Shown piece by piece: positions 25,165-33,915 of a stretch of DNA of 64,000 nucleotides. This DNA is from Paenibacillus sp. FSL R7-0337 (GTDB lineage Bacteria; Bacillota; Bacilli; Paenibacillales; Paenibacillaceae). The notes under the pieces were generated by a model. It was not told the DNA's origin. It did no database searches and worked only from the letters and a program-made list of their open reading frames with translations. The position numbers and the translations under genes are program-made. The stretch lies in contig NZ_CP150218.1 in the NCBI RefSeq assembly GCF_037969875.1, positions 744,001-808,000 of the forward strand, read 5' to 3'. How positions within the stretch are numbered: position 1 is the first letter of the stretch; every line of letters begins with the position of its first letter.

Positions 25165-26480
25165 AGGTCGAACTCCGCCAGGAAGCCGTCCAGCTCATTC
25201 TGCTCTGTCTCAGCGGGCCGCGAAGTCCGCTCTCCGACCAGCTTCTCGAATGAAAGCTCCGGATGCTGGTGCAGGGTATGCAGCAGATCCATGAAATCAC
25301 GCACCACCTCGCGTGCGGTGAGCAGTTCATCAGCTCCCAGCCGGTTGACCGCCTCTTCCATGAAATGCACCAGCTGCTCCTGCGTCAGTCTTGCTTCATA
25401 TCCGTAGTGCAGCGCGTGGATATCCCGCAGCTTCTGGAGCAGAATCAGAATCTCTTCGTGGGAGAGCATGTCTAGCGCGATAATCGGCCCTGTGTAATTG
25501 TTCAGACCGTTGCCTGCGTACCGTCCGGCCACCAGCCGGGAACGCAAGGCCTCATAGCTGAACAGTCCGCGCCGGTGGTCCTCCACGAACTGCGGCGTAC
25601 CGCCAACGAAGATGCCCAGCCGCTCTGCCTTGCCTTGCATCGTATCATTGAACATGGTCAGCAGCTTCTCGTAATTGCTCTGCCGCGAGATGCTGTTGGT
25701 AATCTTGTAGAGGTTCACCCCTTCATCGATGAACAGCAGCAAGCCCTTATAGCCGATGGCTCCGGTGAATTCCGCCCACAGCTTCATATAGTCATACCAG
25801 TTGTCATCATCGATAATGACACCAACGCCGAGCGCCTTCCGCGCTTCCGTTCGGGTTGGGAACTCTCCCCGCAGCCAGCGCAGGGAATCCTGCTTCAGTC
25901 CGTCATCAGCCAACTTATGTCCGTTCCAGTAGGAAGCCAGCACCTTGGCGAAGTCGAAGCCATGCACCAGCCCTCGCATCTCGGAAGCTACCGAATAGAT
26001 ACGCTGCTCAACCTCATCGCCCAGCTCCGGCGAATCAGGGCCGTAGCCCTTCTCCTGCATCACCGCCTGCTGCAGCGTCATGATCCACTTCTGCAGCATA
26101 ATCTCCAGTGCCCCTCCATCCGGGCGGGTCCGGGTCGAGAGATGGCTCATCAGCTCGCGGTAGGTGGCGAGCCCTTGGCCCTTCGTGCCGACCAGCCGCC
26201 GCTCCGGTGACAGGTCAGCATCAGCAACCACGAAGTCACGGTCCATCGCATAGTTGCGGATGATCTGGAGCAGGAAGCTTTTGCCGCTGCCGAACTTGCC
26301 TGTAATTAGCTTGAAGGCGGCTCCGCCATCAGCGATATTCTCCATATCGCGGAGAATCGCCTCCACCTCCGGACGGCGGCCGACGGCGATATGTTCAAGC
26401 CCGATCCGCGGTACAACTCCCGCTGTCAGCGAATTGACGAGCGCGGTGGTCATCCGCTTCGGTATTTTGAGTGGGTTCAT
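25161..26480 (-). CDS. BrxD-like P-loop ATPase (DUF2791 type)
   Basis: A 439-residue ATPase. Walker A GKFGSGKS at residues 61-68 (in FKLITGKFGSGKSFLLQ); the block VVADADLSPERRLVGTKGQG is typical of the DUF2791/BREX ATP-binding family; Walker B LLLFIDEGVNLYK near residue 247; a later LPL-like GTPQFVEDHRRGLFSYEALRSR region carries the sensor arginine. In type 2 BREX phage-defence loci a protein of this family (BrxD) accompanies a helicase (BrxHI). Here it lies between a TerB_N-type gene (10 bases upstream) and the helicase gene (4-base overlap). Other BREX genes (pglX, pglZ, brxC) are absent from the window. Confidence 0.82.
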   Translation of the reverse strand: MNPLKIPKRMTTALVNSLTAGVVPRIGLEHIAVGRRPEVEAILRDMENIADGGAAFKLITGKFGSGKSFLLQIIRNYAMDRDFVVADADLSPERRLVGTKGQGLATYRELMSHLSTRTRPDGGALEIMLQKWIMTLQQAVMQEKGYGPDSPELGDEVEQRIYSVASEMRGLVHGFDFAKVLASYWNGHKLADDGLKQDSLRWLRGEFPTRTEARKALGVGVIIDDDNWYDYMKLWAEFTGAIGYKGLLLFIDEGVNLYKITNSISRQSNYEKLLTMFNDTMQGKAERLGIFVGGTPQFVEDHRRGLFSYEALRSRLVAGRYAGNGLNNYTGPIIALDMLSHEEILILLQKLRDIHALHYGYEARLTQEQLVHFMEEAVNRLGADELLTAREVVRDFMDLLHTLHQHPELSFEKLVGERTSRPAETEQNELDGFLAEFDL

Positions 26481-26490
26481 TTTACGAATT

Positions 26491-28296
26491 TCACCTCTTT
26501 ATATAGTCCAGCATGGATAGACATTCTTCGGTCAGCTCTTCCCCGTCAATGATGAGGTCTCCCAGACTGTCCATTGCCAGCTCATTAATCTCATCGTAGA
26601 GCAGTTCTGCCATCGTCCCTGCTCCCGCAGCCAGCCGCTGCACCTTCACAGAACCGTCCTCCTCCGCCAGAGCCAGCACGGCCTGCCGTTGCAGCGGAGT
26701 CAGCTCTGAAGCGAACAGTATCCAGCGGTCTGCTTCGCTATCAGAGTAAGGCGGTGGGGAAGCGGTAAGCTTCTGACCAGCTGGAAGCTCTTCATGACCC
26801 CGCTCTATTCGCTCACCACCAATCATCGCGACCACCTGCTCTTCAGCTCTTGCAGAGCTATCGGAAATACTTTCCGCATTTGCTGATACAGCTGGTGCAA
26901 CTCTTGCATCCGTGTTCGCAACACTTTTCTCGCCCGCTGATTCAGCTCTTCCCAGTACTTCCGCATCACTTGTTACATCTGCTGATCCGGTGCTTTCATG
27001 TACATCCGCATCACTTCCGGCACCGGCCAATCCGGCTCCTCCAAGTGCTCCTTCAGACTCAATTATCCATTCTGCGTCATCTTCCTGCCCCCGTTCCCCG
27101 GTGTCTTCCACCGTAAGCAAGGAACGCACCACCTCGGAGTCGCTTGCCAGCTGCTCCAGCTTCTGCTGGTCAATAACCACCGCCGGTCCCTTCTCTTCCT
27201 GCTCCGCCTTGCGGAATTCACGCTCCAGGAACCGGGTGACGAGATCATCCATATCGGCATCGACCCGTATATCCTTCAGTCTTCCCCGGTAGCCCATCAG
27301 CGCCCGCAGCTTATTCTCGGTCAGCCGGAACAGTCGGGTAATCAGGCTGCGCAGCGGCGGGGACTTGCTCACCCGGATGACAGGCACAAGAACAGAATAG
27401 CCATACAGGGAGATATCGTATACCGCACTGCGGAACAAATAACGTTCACGGACAACAGGCGGGGCGGGCGGGAACATCGTGATCAGATTAGAGTCGTGCT
27501 TCCGCGCGACATAGGCATCGATTAAGGCTACAACCTGGGGAATGTAACGATCCGCAGCGATTTTACCCTCGCCGGTGTAGAATTTCGACTTGCTGATATC
27601 ATAGTCTGACATCACACTCAGGACCTCGATGCTAAGCTGCTCCGGGGCAGTAGACAGGCAACGGACCAGCTCAAGCTCCGCCAGATCCCCGGCCAGCCCG
27701 CGCGAACGGGCCACGATCTCCGAGAGCGGAATATCCAGCTTATGGACAAAAGAGAAATCCGCAATCCACCCGCCAAGGTACTGATCCAGACGTTTGTAAC
27801 TATCGCGGTAGGCCTCCCACAACAGATTGAGCTGACGGTAGCCTTCCTGAGGCTCATCCCAGCCCACGCCGTTAATCAGCTCATAGATATGCAGGAAGAT
27901 ATAAGAGAGATCGGTCTTCGGGTATCTCCCCTGCCGGACTTCATCCCGCCAGAAAAAATACCATCTGCTCTGCGCGCCGGTCATATGCCCGTAGGTGGGC
28001 CAATAGCTTTTGAACGGGACGAACAGCGCCGCAGGCTCCTTATGCTCTACAAGCTCACGTGCACGCTGGACGAACTCACTCTCTGTAGTGGTTACCGGCT
28101 CCACACTCTCTTCCATATCCCAGAGCTGGAGCTGGACTGTATCGTAACCGGAACCGGACGTCTTCTTCTTAACCGGCTCTGACTTAGGCTTCCGGCTGCC
28201 TTCATCTACAGTACCGCGCGGCGGAATCGCCACATTCTGCTCCGTACTCTCCCAGACCAGCTCCGAGAAATGCAGGCCCTGCCTGTCTTTAGCCAT
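26491..28296 (-). CDS. TerB_N/TerB_C-type protein
   Basis: A 601-residue soluble protein, first gene of the cassette. The N-terminal half carries a TerB_N-like domain: SYWPTYGHMTGAQSRWYFFW followed by RDEVRQGRYPKTDLSYIFLHIYE, a signature of that family. A Ser/Ala/Glu/Gly-rich low-complexity stretch at about residues 420-530 leads to a C-terminal helical region resembling TerB_C (LTPLQRQAVLALAEEDGSV... ELLYDEINELAMDSLGD). Such domains occur in predicted stress and defence complexes. GGTGGGG precedes the ATG. Role inferred: regulatory or scaffold subunit for the ATPase and helicase. Confidence 0.8.
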   Translation of the reverse strand: MAKDRQGLHFSELVWESTEQNVAIPPRGTVDEGSRKPKSEPVKKKTSGSGYDTVQLQLWDMEESVEPVTTTESEFVQRARELVEHKEPAALFVPFKSYWPTYGHMTGAQSRWYFFWRDEVRQGRYPKTDLSYIFLHIYELINGVGWDEPQEGYRQLNLLWEAYRDSYKRLDQYLGGWIADFSFVHKLDIPLSEIVARSRGLAGDLAELELVRCLSTAPEQLSIEVLSVMSDYDISKSKFYTGEGKIAADRYIPQVVALIDAYVARKHDSNLITMFPPAPPVVRERYLFRSAVYDISLYGYSVLVPVIRVSKSPPLRSLITRLFRLTENKLRALMGYRGRLKDIRVDADMDDLVTRFLEREFRKAEQEEKGPAVVIDQQKLEQLASDSEVVRSLLTVEDTGERGQEDDAEWIIESEGALGGAGLAGAGSDADVHESTGSADVTSDAEVLGRAESAGEKSVANTDARVAPAVSANAESISDSSARAEEQVVAMIGGERIERGHEELPAGQKLTASPPPYSDSEADRWILFASELTPLQRQAVLALAEEDGSVKVQRLAAGAGTMAELLYDEINELAMDSLGDLIIDGEELTEECLSMLDYIKR

Positions 28297-28426
28297 GCTT
28301 CATCGCCCCACCCGTATGTCTTCGTAATTCTCACATTATATCATATACCCTATGCAGCGGATGCAGGCGTTCCAGTCATGTGCAGGAATACGCCCACCCT
28401 CCAGCGTCCTGCCATAAATCAATAAA

Positions 28427-28458
28427 AAGACCTTGAGAGACTAACTCCTCAAGATCTT
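28427..28458 (-). terminator. Rho-independent terminator of the second transporter/two-component operon
   Basis: On the minus strand AAGATCTTGAG pairs with CTCAAGGTCTT and is followed by TTTTTATTG. It lies about 175 bases after the response regulator stop. The remaining gap 28297-28632 shows no supported gene and must also hold the promoter of the TerB cassette. Confidence 0.85.
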
Positions 28459-28632
28459 GGATGAGAGCGCCTGTCACCGCACCGCAGCTTAATGTTGCCT
28501 GCCGGGCAATGAGAACGTTCGTTTGTGTCTCCATAAGAATATACTATACTCACCCTGCGGGCTGCAATAGCGGAGCAAGGCTGCTGGGGGTTAACTTGTA
28601 CTTGTACTCACACCTGTTCCTTCGCCCCACCC

Positions 28633-30252
28633 TCACCCCTTCAAATAATCACTCGGGCTGCGCCCGGTAATCATCTTGAACACCTGGCTGAAATAGGCAG
28701 GGTTGTTGAAGCCGACCATCTCACTGATCTCATACACCATATGCTGGCCGGATTGCAGGAATTCAATGGCCCGGTCCACCCGGTACTGGTTCAGGTAGCT
28801 GACGAAATTCTCACCGCTGATCCGTTTGAACAGCTGGCTTAGATATTTCGGATGCACATGCAGCTCCTGCGCGAGGCCCATGAAGCTGATCTCCTGGGTA
28901 TAGTGGGCTTCCACATAGCTTTTGACGCTCTCTACCAGCCGGTTCTTCTTGACGTTCATCTCGGTAAAAGCTGCGGTCAGGAAAGCCGGGATCATCTGGC
29001 CCATCCACTCCGTCAAGCTTCTCCAGGTATAGTAGCCCGTCACCGCCTGCAGGAATTCGGACATGCTCATAGGGGGAGTGCGGCCTGGGCAGCAGGCATT
29101 CCAGTAATACATCAGCGTAGTGAACAGACCGACACACACCGTCTGTATATCCTGAATGTTATTCTGGTCATCCTGCCGGAGTCTGCCGAAGATGATCTCC
29201 CAGGTCTCCCATATTTTTGAGGAATCCCGGCACAGCAGCACTTCATTCCACTCTTGGAGCAGCCGGGAATAGTCCTCCAGCGTCCACGGGTTGCTGCTTG
29301 CACACGGCTCATAGGCGTAGATGGGACTGGTCTCCTGAAACTCTGCGGAAGCAAGCGCCTCTCTGCTCTCCAGATACGAATCGATCAGTTCATGGATGGC
29401 AGACTTGACCGAACCAATGCCGGCATAGGCCTGAAGCTGAATGTAATTCCGGATCTTATCCATCGTCTCCTGAACCACTTCCTTCAGAACGGGGATCGGC
29501 TCTCCAGCCTCACGGTCCAGCACCAGTACCACCAGCAGATCGTCGGAGTAGTCCAGCACATGCCCCTGCACAGAGAGATGACCTGCAAGCTTGTGCTGCA
29601 GCGTCTCCCGGCAGATATTACCGGCTCCGAAGCGCAGCAGCTGCCATTCGCGCTCCTTCAGCTTATGCAGCGGCGAAGGCCGGTTAAGCTGGATGCTGGC
29701 CGCCGCCAGCCGCTGCGGACGGGTAATCTGCAGATATCCGAGCCGTTCCTCGGAGCATTCCTCCGCACTGTAGCGGGTGGTCAGCAGCTCCATAAGCAGG
29801 CGTTCCCGCAGAAAAGGAAGCGTGCGGCCGATTTCCTGCTGATAACGCTCCTCCAGCCGCTTCTTCTGCTCGCCGGCATCCAGATCCAGCAGCACAGCGC
29901 AGAGCACAGCTTCGATCTCGTCTACCCGGGCCGGCTTCAGCAGGAAATGGCTGACGCCCCAGCGCATCGCCTGCCGGGCATTCTCGAATTCCTCGTAGCC
30001 GCTCAGTATAATAACCGGCAGCTCCGGTGCCAGCTCCCTCAGCGCCTCTGTAAGCTCCAGCCCGCCCATGCCCGGCATATAGACATCGGTCATCACCAGA
30101 TCGGGGGAGAGCCTGCGGAACAGCTCCAGCGCTTCATGGCCGTTGACCGCTGTTCCAGCCAGGGTAAGGCCCAGCTTCTCCCAGCCCACATGTCTCGTAA
30201 GGGCTTTCAGAATATGCGGGTCGTCATCCACCAGCAGGATAGAGCGGCTCAT
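28633..30252 (-). CDS. Response regulator with AraC-type DNA-binding domain (YesN-like)
   Basis: A 539-residue regulator. Receiver: LLVDDDPHILKAL (acidic pocket), LVMTDVYMPGMGG (phospho-aspartate), HFLLKPARVDE (lysine). A long middle of about 290 residues has no obvious named domain. The C-terminal AraC pair is ISFMGLAQELHVHPKYLSQL and YEISEMVGFNNPAYFSQVF. The ATG overlaps the kinase stop region by 4 bases. Last gene of the second sugar ABC transporter operon; likely an activator of that operon. Confidence 0.9.
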   Translation of the reverse strand: MSRSILLVDDDPHILKALTRHVGWEKLGLTLAGTAVNGHEALELFRRLSPDLVMTDVYMPGMGGLELTEALRELAPELPVIILSGYEEFENARQAMRWGVSHFLLKPARVDEIEAVLCAVLLDLDAGEQKKRLEERYQQEIGRTLPFLRERLLMELLTTRYSAEECSEERLGYLQITRPQRLAAASIQLNRPSPLHKLKEREWQLLRFGAGNICRETLQHKLAGHLSVQGHVLDYSDDLLVVLVLDREAGEPIPVLKEVVQETMDKIRNYIQLQAYAGIGSVKSAIHELIDSYLESREALASAEFQETSPIYAYEPCASSNPWTLEDYSRLLQEWNEVLLCRDSSKIWETWEIIFGRLRQDDQNNIQDIQTVCVGLFTTLMYYWNACCPGRTPPMSMSEFLQAVTGYYTWRSLTEWMGQMIPAFLTAAFTEMNVKKNRLVESVKSYVEAHYTQEISFMGLAQELHVHPKYLSQLFKRISGENFVSYLNQYRVDRAIEFLQSGQHMVYEISEMVGFNNPAYFSQVFKMITGRSPSDYLKG

Positions 30253-32072
30253 AGCTGATCGCGCAGCAGCCGCTCCAGCTGCTCCTCTGTCTCAATGACT
30301 GGCAGCGTAATCATAGCCGCAACCCCTCTCTCCGGCCGGTTGGCCAAGTATAGTCCGTACGGTTCCCCGCAATACAGCTGAATCCGGCTCATCACATTGC
30401 GGGTGCCGATGCCGCTCACCTGCTCCATCGACCAGCCTTCCTCTAAGCCCCTGCCGTTATCCAGCAGTGTGATTTGCAAGTAAGGCTGGCTTCCCGGCGT
30501 CTTGATCTCCCGCACCTCCAAGTGAATCTGCAAAGGGCCGGAGCCAGGCTCCCGGCTGCCATGAATAATAGAATTCTCAATCAGCGGCTGGAGAATAACC
30601 TTCGGAATGAAATAACTCCGTACCGCCGGGTCCGCAATCGACTCCGTATACTCGATGGCAATCGGCAGCCGTTCCTGCTGGATGCTCACATAACACCGCG
30701 CATGCTCCAGCTCGTCACGCAGACGGATGAGCATTCTGCCGCCGCTCAGGCCGATGCGCAGCATTTTGCCCAGCTGGGTGATCATGTAGCTGATATCCTG
30801 GGCGTCGTAATCCATCGCCTTCCAGTGAATCATATCCAGTGTGTTGTACAGGAAATGCGGCTTGATCTGGGCCTCCAGCAGTCCGGCCTGAGCCTCCCGC
30901 TTCGCGGCGCTCGCTTCCCGCTCACTCTGCACCAGCTCCTGCAGCCGGTTCACCATGTGGTTGAAGCCGTAAGACATCTGCGTGTATTCCTCCGTCAGCG
31001 ACTCACTCATACTGGCCCGGAAATCTCCGCGCTCCAGCTTCCGCATCTCCTGAATCAGCCTGCGCACCGGACGGATCATATTGCGGATGAAGAAATACGC
31101 CAGCAGCGCCGACAGAAGCAGACAGAGCAGGCCGATCCCGATTACCTGCCTGTCCGCCTTCCGAACCTCCTGCAGCAGCTCACGCGTCGGGATGACCTGG
31201 ACCAGCCGCCAGGAGATCGTGCTCGGTCTGGAGAACAGGACGAGATAGGACTGCCCGTCCTTTTTCAGCAGCTCATAGCCTTCATTGCCCTCATACGTAT
31301 GCTGGTAGAGCCAGTCTGCCTCCAGTACAGCCTTACCGGCAGAGCCATTCTCCTTGTTCACCAGCAGCAGGAGATTGCCGCTTGTATCCACCAGATGGAT
31401 CTGGCCGTCCAGCACAGCAGGAATGTCCTTGAACTGCTTCAGGATATCGTCTGCGGACAGTCGGATATAGAGGTAGCCGATCGTTTTGCCTTCATTTCCG
31501 AACAGATGCTGAATATGGCCAATCAGATAAGGCTCATCTTCGCCGCCGCTGCCCTCCAGGGGAACCCAGAGCGAATCCGCCTGCTTCAGCTGGGGATACC
31601 AGCTCTCGTTCTTAATCGAAGAGACCGGAAAGACAAGGTCCGTGGAGCTTTGCGGCACCCCGCTGAACAAATCGCTGTAAATCTCAATCGAGCTTACCCC
31701 TTCGTTCAGCACCAGCGAATGCTGGAGAATCTCCGTAATCTCCCGCCTTCTGGAGATCATCTGATACTTGGAGGCAGGCGTGTTCTCCAGCCCCTCAATC
31801 ACGCTCTTGTTCGCTGCAATGGAGTAGGCGGTGCCCGACACATTGGTCATGAAGTCGAAGCCGCGCTTCGTGCTCTCATTCAGCAGGGCAAGCCTGGTCG
31901 TGCTGATCTCGCTGAAGGTTACGTCCGAGAAGGTCCGGTACGCCAGCAGGACAATGAATCCGAGAAAAATCAGATTGAACGTAATAATACTGGCCGCCAT
32001 CAGCGTGGAGAGCTTGCTCCGCCTGATCCGCAGCAGCCAGGTGCCGAGCATTCTTTTTTGCATCTGCCCCAT
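30249..32072 (-). CDS. Sensor histidine kinase, YesM-like
   Basis: About 607 residues. Helix 1 (LMAASIITFNLIFLGFIVLL), extracellular sensor of about 250 residues, helix 2 (VIGIGLLCLLLSALLAYFFI), HAMP (RNMIRPVRRLIQEMRKLE), His_kinase with histidine in KPHFLYNTLDMIHWKAM, ATPase with DNGRGLE and GIGTRNVMSRI. Same type as the kinase at 15078-16865 but diverged in the sensor. The start is unsure: ATG codons at 32072, 32063 and 32051 all lack a clear ribosome site. Probably senses the sugar handled by the linked transporter. Confidence 0.88.
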   Translation of the reverse strand: MGQMQKRMLGTWLLRIRRSKLSTLMAASIITFNLIFLGFIVLLAYRTFSDVTFSEISTTRLALLNESTKRGFDFMTNVSGTAYSIAANKSVIEGLENTPASKYQMISRRREITEILQHSLVLNEGVSSIEIYSDLFSGVPQSSTDLVFPVSSIKNESWYPQLKQADSLWVPLEGSGGEDEPYLIGHIQHLFGNEGKTIGYLYIRLSADDILKQFKDIPAVLDGQIHLVDTSGNLLLLVNKENGSAGKAVLEADWLYQHTYEGNEGYELLKKDGQSYLVLFSRPSTISWRLVQVIPTRELLQEVRKADRQVIGIGLLCLLLSALLAYFFIRNMIRPVRRLIQEMRKLERGDFRASMSESLTEEYTQMSYGFNHMVNRLQELVQSEREASAAKREAQAGLLEAQIKPHFLYNTLDMIHWKAMDYDAQDISYMITQLGKMLRIGLSGGRMLIRLRDELEHARCYVSIQQERLPIAIEYTESIADPAVRSYFIPKVILQPLIENSIIHGSREPGSGPLQIHLEVREIKTPGSQPYLQITLLDNGRGLEEGWSMEQVSGIGTRNVMSRIQLYCGEPYGLYLANRPERGVAAMITLPVIETEEQLERLLRDQL

Positions 32073-32093
32073 CCCTATGCTTTTCCCACGATT

Positions 32094-32942
32094 CTATCCT
32101 TTCAGGCCGGATGTCGCAATTCCTTCCACGAAATACTTTTGCAGTGTGATGAAGAGAATGAAGCACGGCACCAGCGACAATACCGACATGGCGAACATCG
32201 GACCCCAATCCGACTGCGAGCTGGAGTCCAGGAACAGGCGCAGCCCGAGCGGTACTGTGTATTTCCCGATATCGCTAAGGAAGATGAGCTGGCTGAAGAA
32301 ATCATCCCAGGTCCACATAAAGGTGAAAATCATCGTCGTAATCAGCGCAGGCAACGCCAGCGGAATAATAATCCGGCTGAAGATTTGAACAGGCCCGCAG
32401 CCGTCAATCGTTGCCGCTTCGTCCAGCTCCTTCGGTAAGCCACGAATGAACTGTACCGTCAGGAAGATAAAGAAGCCATCCGTCGCCATCCACTTGGGCA
32501 GAATCAGCGGCGCGAAGGTGTTCACCCAGCCCAGGCTGTTAAACAAGATGTAGCGCGGGATAAGGGTCACATGCAGCGGCAGCATAATCGTCATCAGCAT
32601 CAATGCGAAGCCCACTGCCTTGAACCGGAAATTCAGCCGCGCGAACGCATAAGCCGCCATGGAGCAGGTGATCACATTGCCGAGCACTGCCCCCAGAGAG
32701 ACCAGAGCCGAATTCTGCAGGAATTTGGCGAAGGAGCTGCCCTGAAAGCCGAACCAGCCGCTGACATAATTATGGAAATTCCATTGCCGGGGCCAGAACC
32801 AGATTTCCGAGAAAATCATATTCGCCGGCTTGAACGAGCTGCCCACCAGCCACAGCACCGGGTACAGCATAACAAAGGCGATCAGACAGATGATAAAGTG
32901 CTTGAGCCAAACGGCACTTTTCGATGTGCTGCCTGTATCCAT
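32094..32942 (-). CDS. Carbohydrate ABC transporter permease (MalG type)
   Basis: A 282-residue membrane protein with six predicted helices; EAA loop DEAATIDGCGPVQIFSRI; ends KYFVEGIATSGLKG, the usual C-terminus of CUT1 MalG-type permeases. GGGGG is well spaced before the ATG, and the preceding permease gene stops only 3 bases upstream, so they are translated together. Works with the permease at 32946-33893 and the lipoprotein at 33916-35259. No ATPase gene in the operon. Confidence 0.9.
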   Translation of the reverse strand: MDTGSTSKSAVWLKHFIICLIAFVMLYPVLWLVGSSFKPANMIFSEIWFWPRQWNFHNYVSGWFGFQGSSFAKFLQNSALVSLGAVLGNVITCSMAAYAFARLNFRFKAVGFALMLMTIMLPLHVTLIPRYILFNSLGWVNTFAPLILPKWMATDGFFIFLTVQFIRGLPKELDEAATIDGCGPVQIFSRIIIPLALPALITTMIFTFMWTWDDFFSQLIFLSDIGKYTVPLGLRLFLDSSSQSDWGPMFAMSVLSLVPCFILFITLQKYFVEGIATSGLKG

Positions 32943-32945
32943 AGC

Positions 32946-33893
32946 TTATTTCCCCCCATCTTCATAATGCACCCACAGCTTGCTGCTGCCGAATAGCAGG
33001 AGTGTGAATATCCCGATCAGCAGCACCAGTACCCAGGCCATCGCCGAAGCATAGCCCATCTGGAAGAACGAGAAGCCCTTCTTGTACAGGTACAGGGAAT
33101 ACATCAAGGTGGAATTCACCGGTCCCCCGCTGCCGTTACTGATAATGAAGGCTTGGGTGAACGACTGGAAGGCGGTGATCGTCTGCATGATGACATTGAA
33201 AAAGATTACCGGAGACAGCACCGGCAGCGTAATATGCAGGAATTGCCCTACCTTGCCTGCACCGTCCACCGAAGAAGCGTCATAATATTCCGGCGGCACC
33301 TGTTTCAGTCCTGACAGGAAAATGATCATCGACGAGCCGAATTGCCATACCGACAGCAGGATTAGCGAATACAGCGAGTATTTGGGATTCGATACCCAGT
33401 CAGGCGCCTGTATCCCCACCATGGCCAATAGCTGATTCAGCAGCCCGCCGCCGCCGAGCATCTTGCGCCACAGCATGGCAATAGCGACACTACCTCCGAG
33501 CAGCGTAGGGATGTAATAGACCGTCCGGTAGATGCCGAGGCCCCGTATTCCTTTGTTGAGGAGCAGGGCCACGGCCAGGGCGAACATCAGCTTCAGCGGC
33601 ACAGACACGAATACGAAGATGAAGGTGACTTTCAGCGATTGGATAAATAACGGATCTGCGGTGAGCATCGTCCTGAAGTTGTCCAGACCGATCCATCTGG
33701 AGCTCTCCAGAATACTGTAATCTGTAAAAGAAAAATAGAGTGAGGCCGCCATCGGCCCCAGTGTCAGGCACACTAGCCCCAGCAGCCAGGGCGACAGGAA
33801 CAGGAGGGCAACCCCGTTCTGGTTATAGCGCAGCTTTGTTTTACGCCGCTTCATGCCTGCTGGTCTATCTACTGTCATCAGATCTGCACTCAA
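32946..33893 (-). CDS. Carbohydrate ABC transporter permease (MalF type)
   Basis: A 315-residue permease: basic cytoplasmic start (MKRRKTKLRYNQ), first helix (GVALLFLSPWLLGLVCLTLG), EAA loop YDASSVDGAGKVGQFLHI, six helices in all. GAGGAGCG lies 11 bases before a TTG at 33893, which I take as the start; ATG 33878 or 33854 are alternatives. The open frame to 33947 would overlap the binding-protein gene and has no ribosome site. Partner of the permease downstream. Confidence 0.85.
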   Translation of the reverse strand: MSADLMTVDRPAGMKRRKTKLRYNQNGVALLFLSPWLLGLVCLTLGPMAASLYFSFTDYSILESSRWIGLDNFRTMLTADPLFIQSLKVTFIFVFVSVPLKLMFALAVALLLNKGIRGLGIYRTVYYIPTLLGGSVAIAMLWRKMLGGGGLLNQLLAMVGIQAPDWVSNPKYSLYSLILLSVWQFGSSMIIFLSGLKQVPPEYYDASSVDGAGKVGQFLHITLPVLSPVIFFNVIMQTITAFQSFTQAFIISNGSGGPVNSTLMYSLYLYKKGFSFFQMGYASAMAWVLVLLIGIFTLLLFGSSKLWVHYEDGGK

Positions 33894-33915
33894 TGGCTCT
33901 CTCGCTCCTCTATAT

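Noticed and set aside
22963..28296. Complete BREX system
   Set aside because: Only a BrxD-like ATPase and a helicase are present; pglX, pglZ and brxC/B/A genes are missing from the window.
28376..28534. A 52-codon open frame on the minus strand (METQTNVLIARQ...)
   Set aside because: No ribosome site, and the strong T-run terminator of the preceding operon lies inside it.
30474..32438. A 654-codon open frame on the plus strand
   Set aside because: It lies opposite the histidine kinase and permease genes, has no recognisable domain and a composition typical of antisense readings in this base composition.
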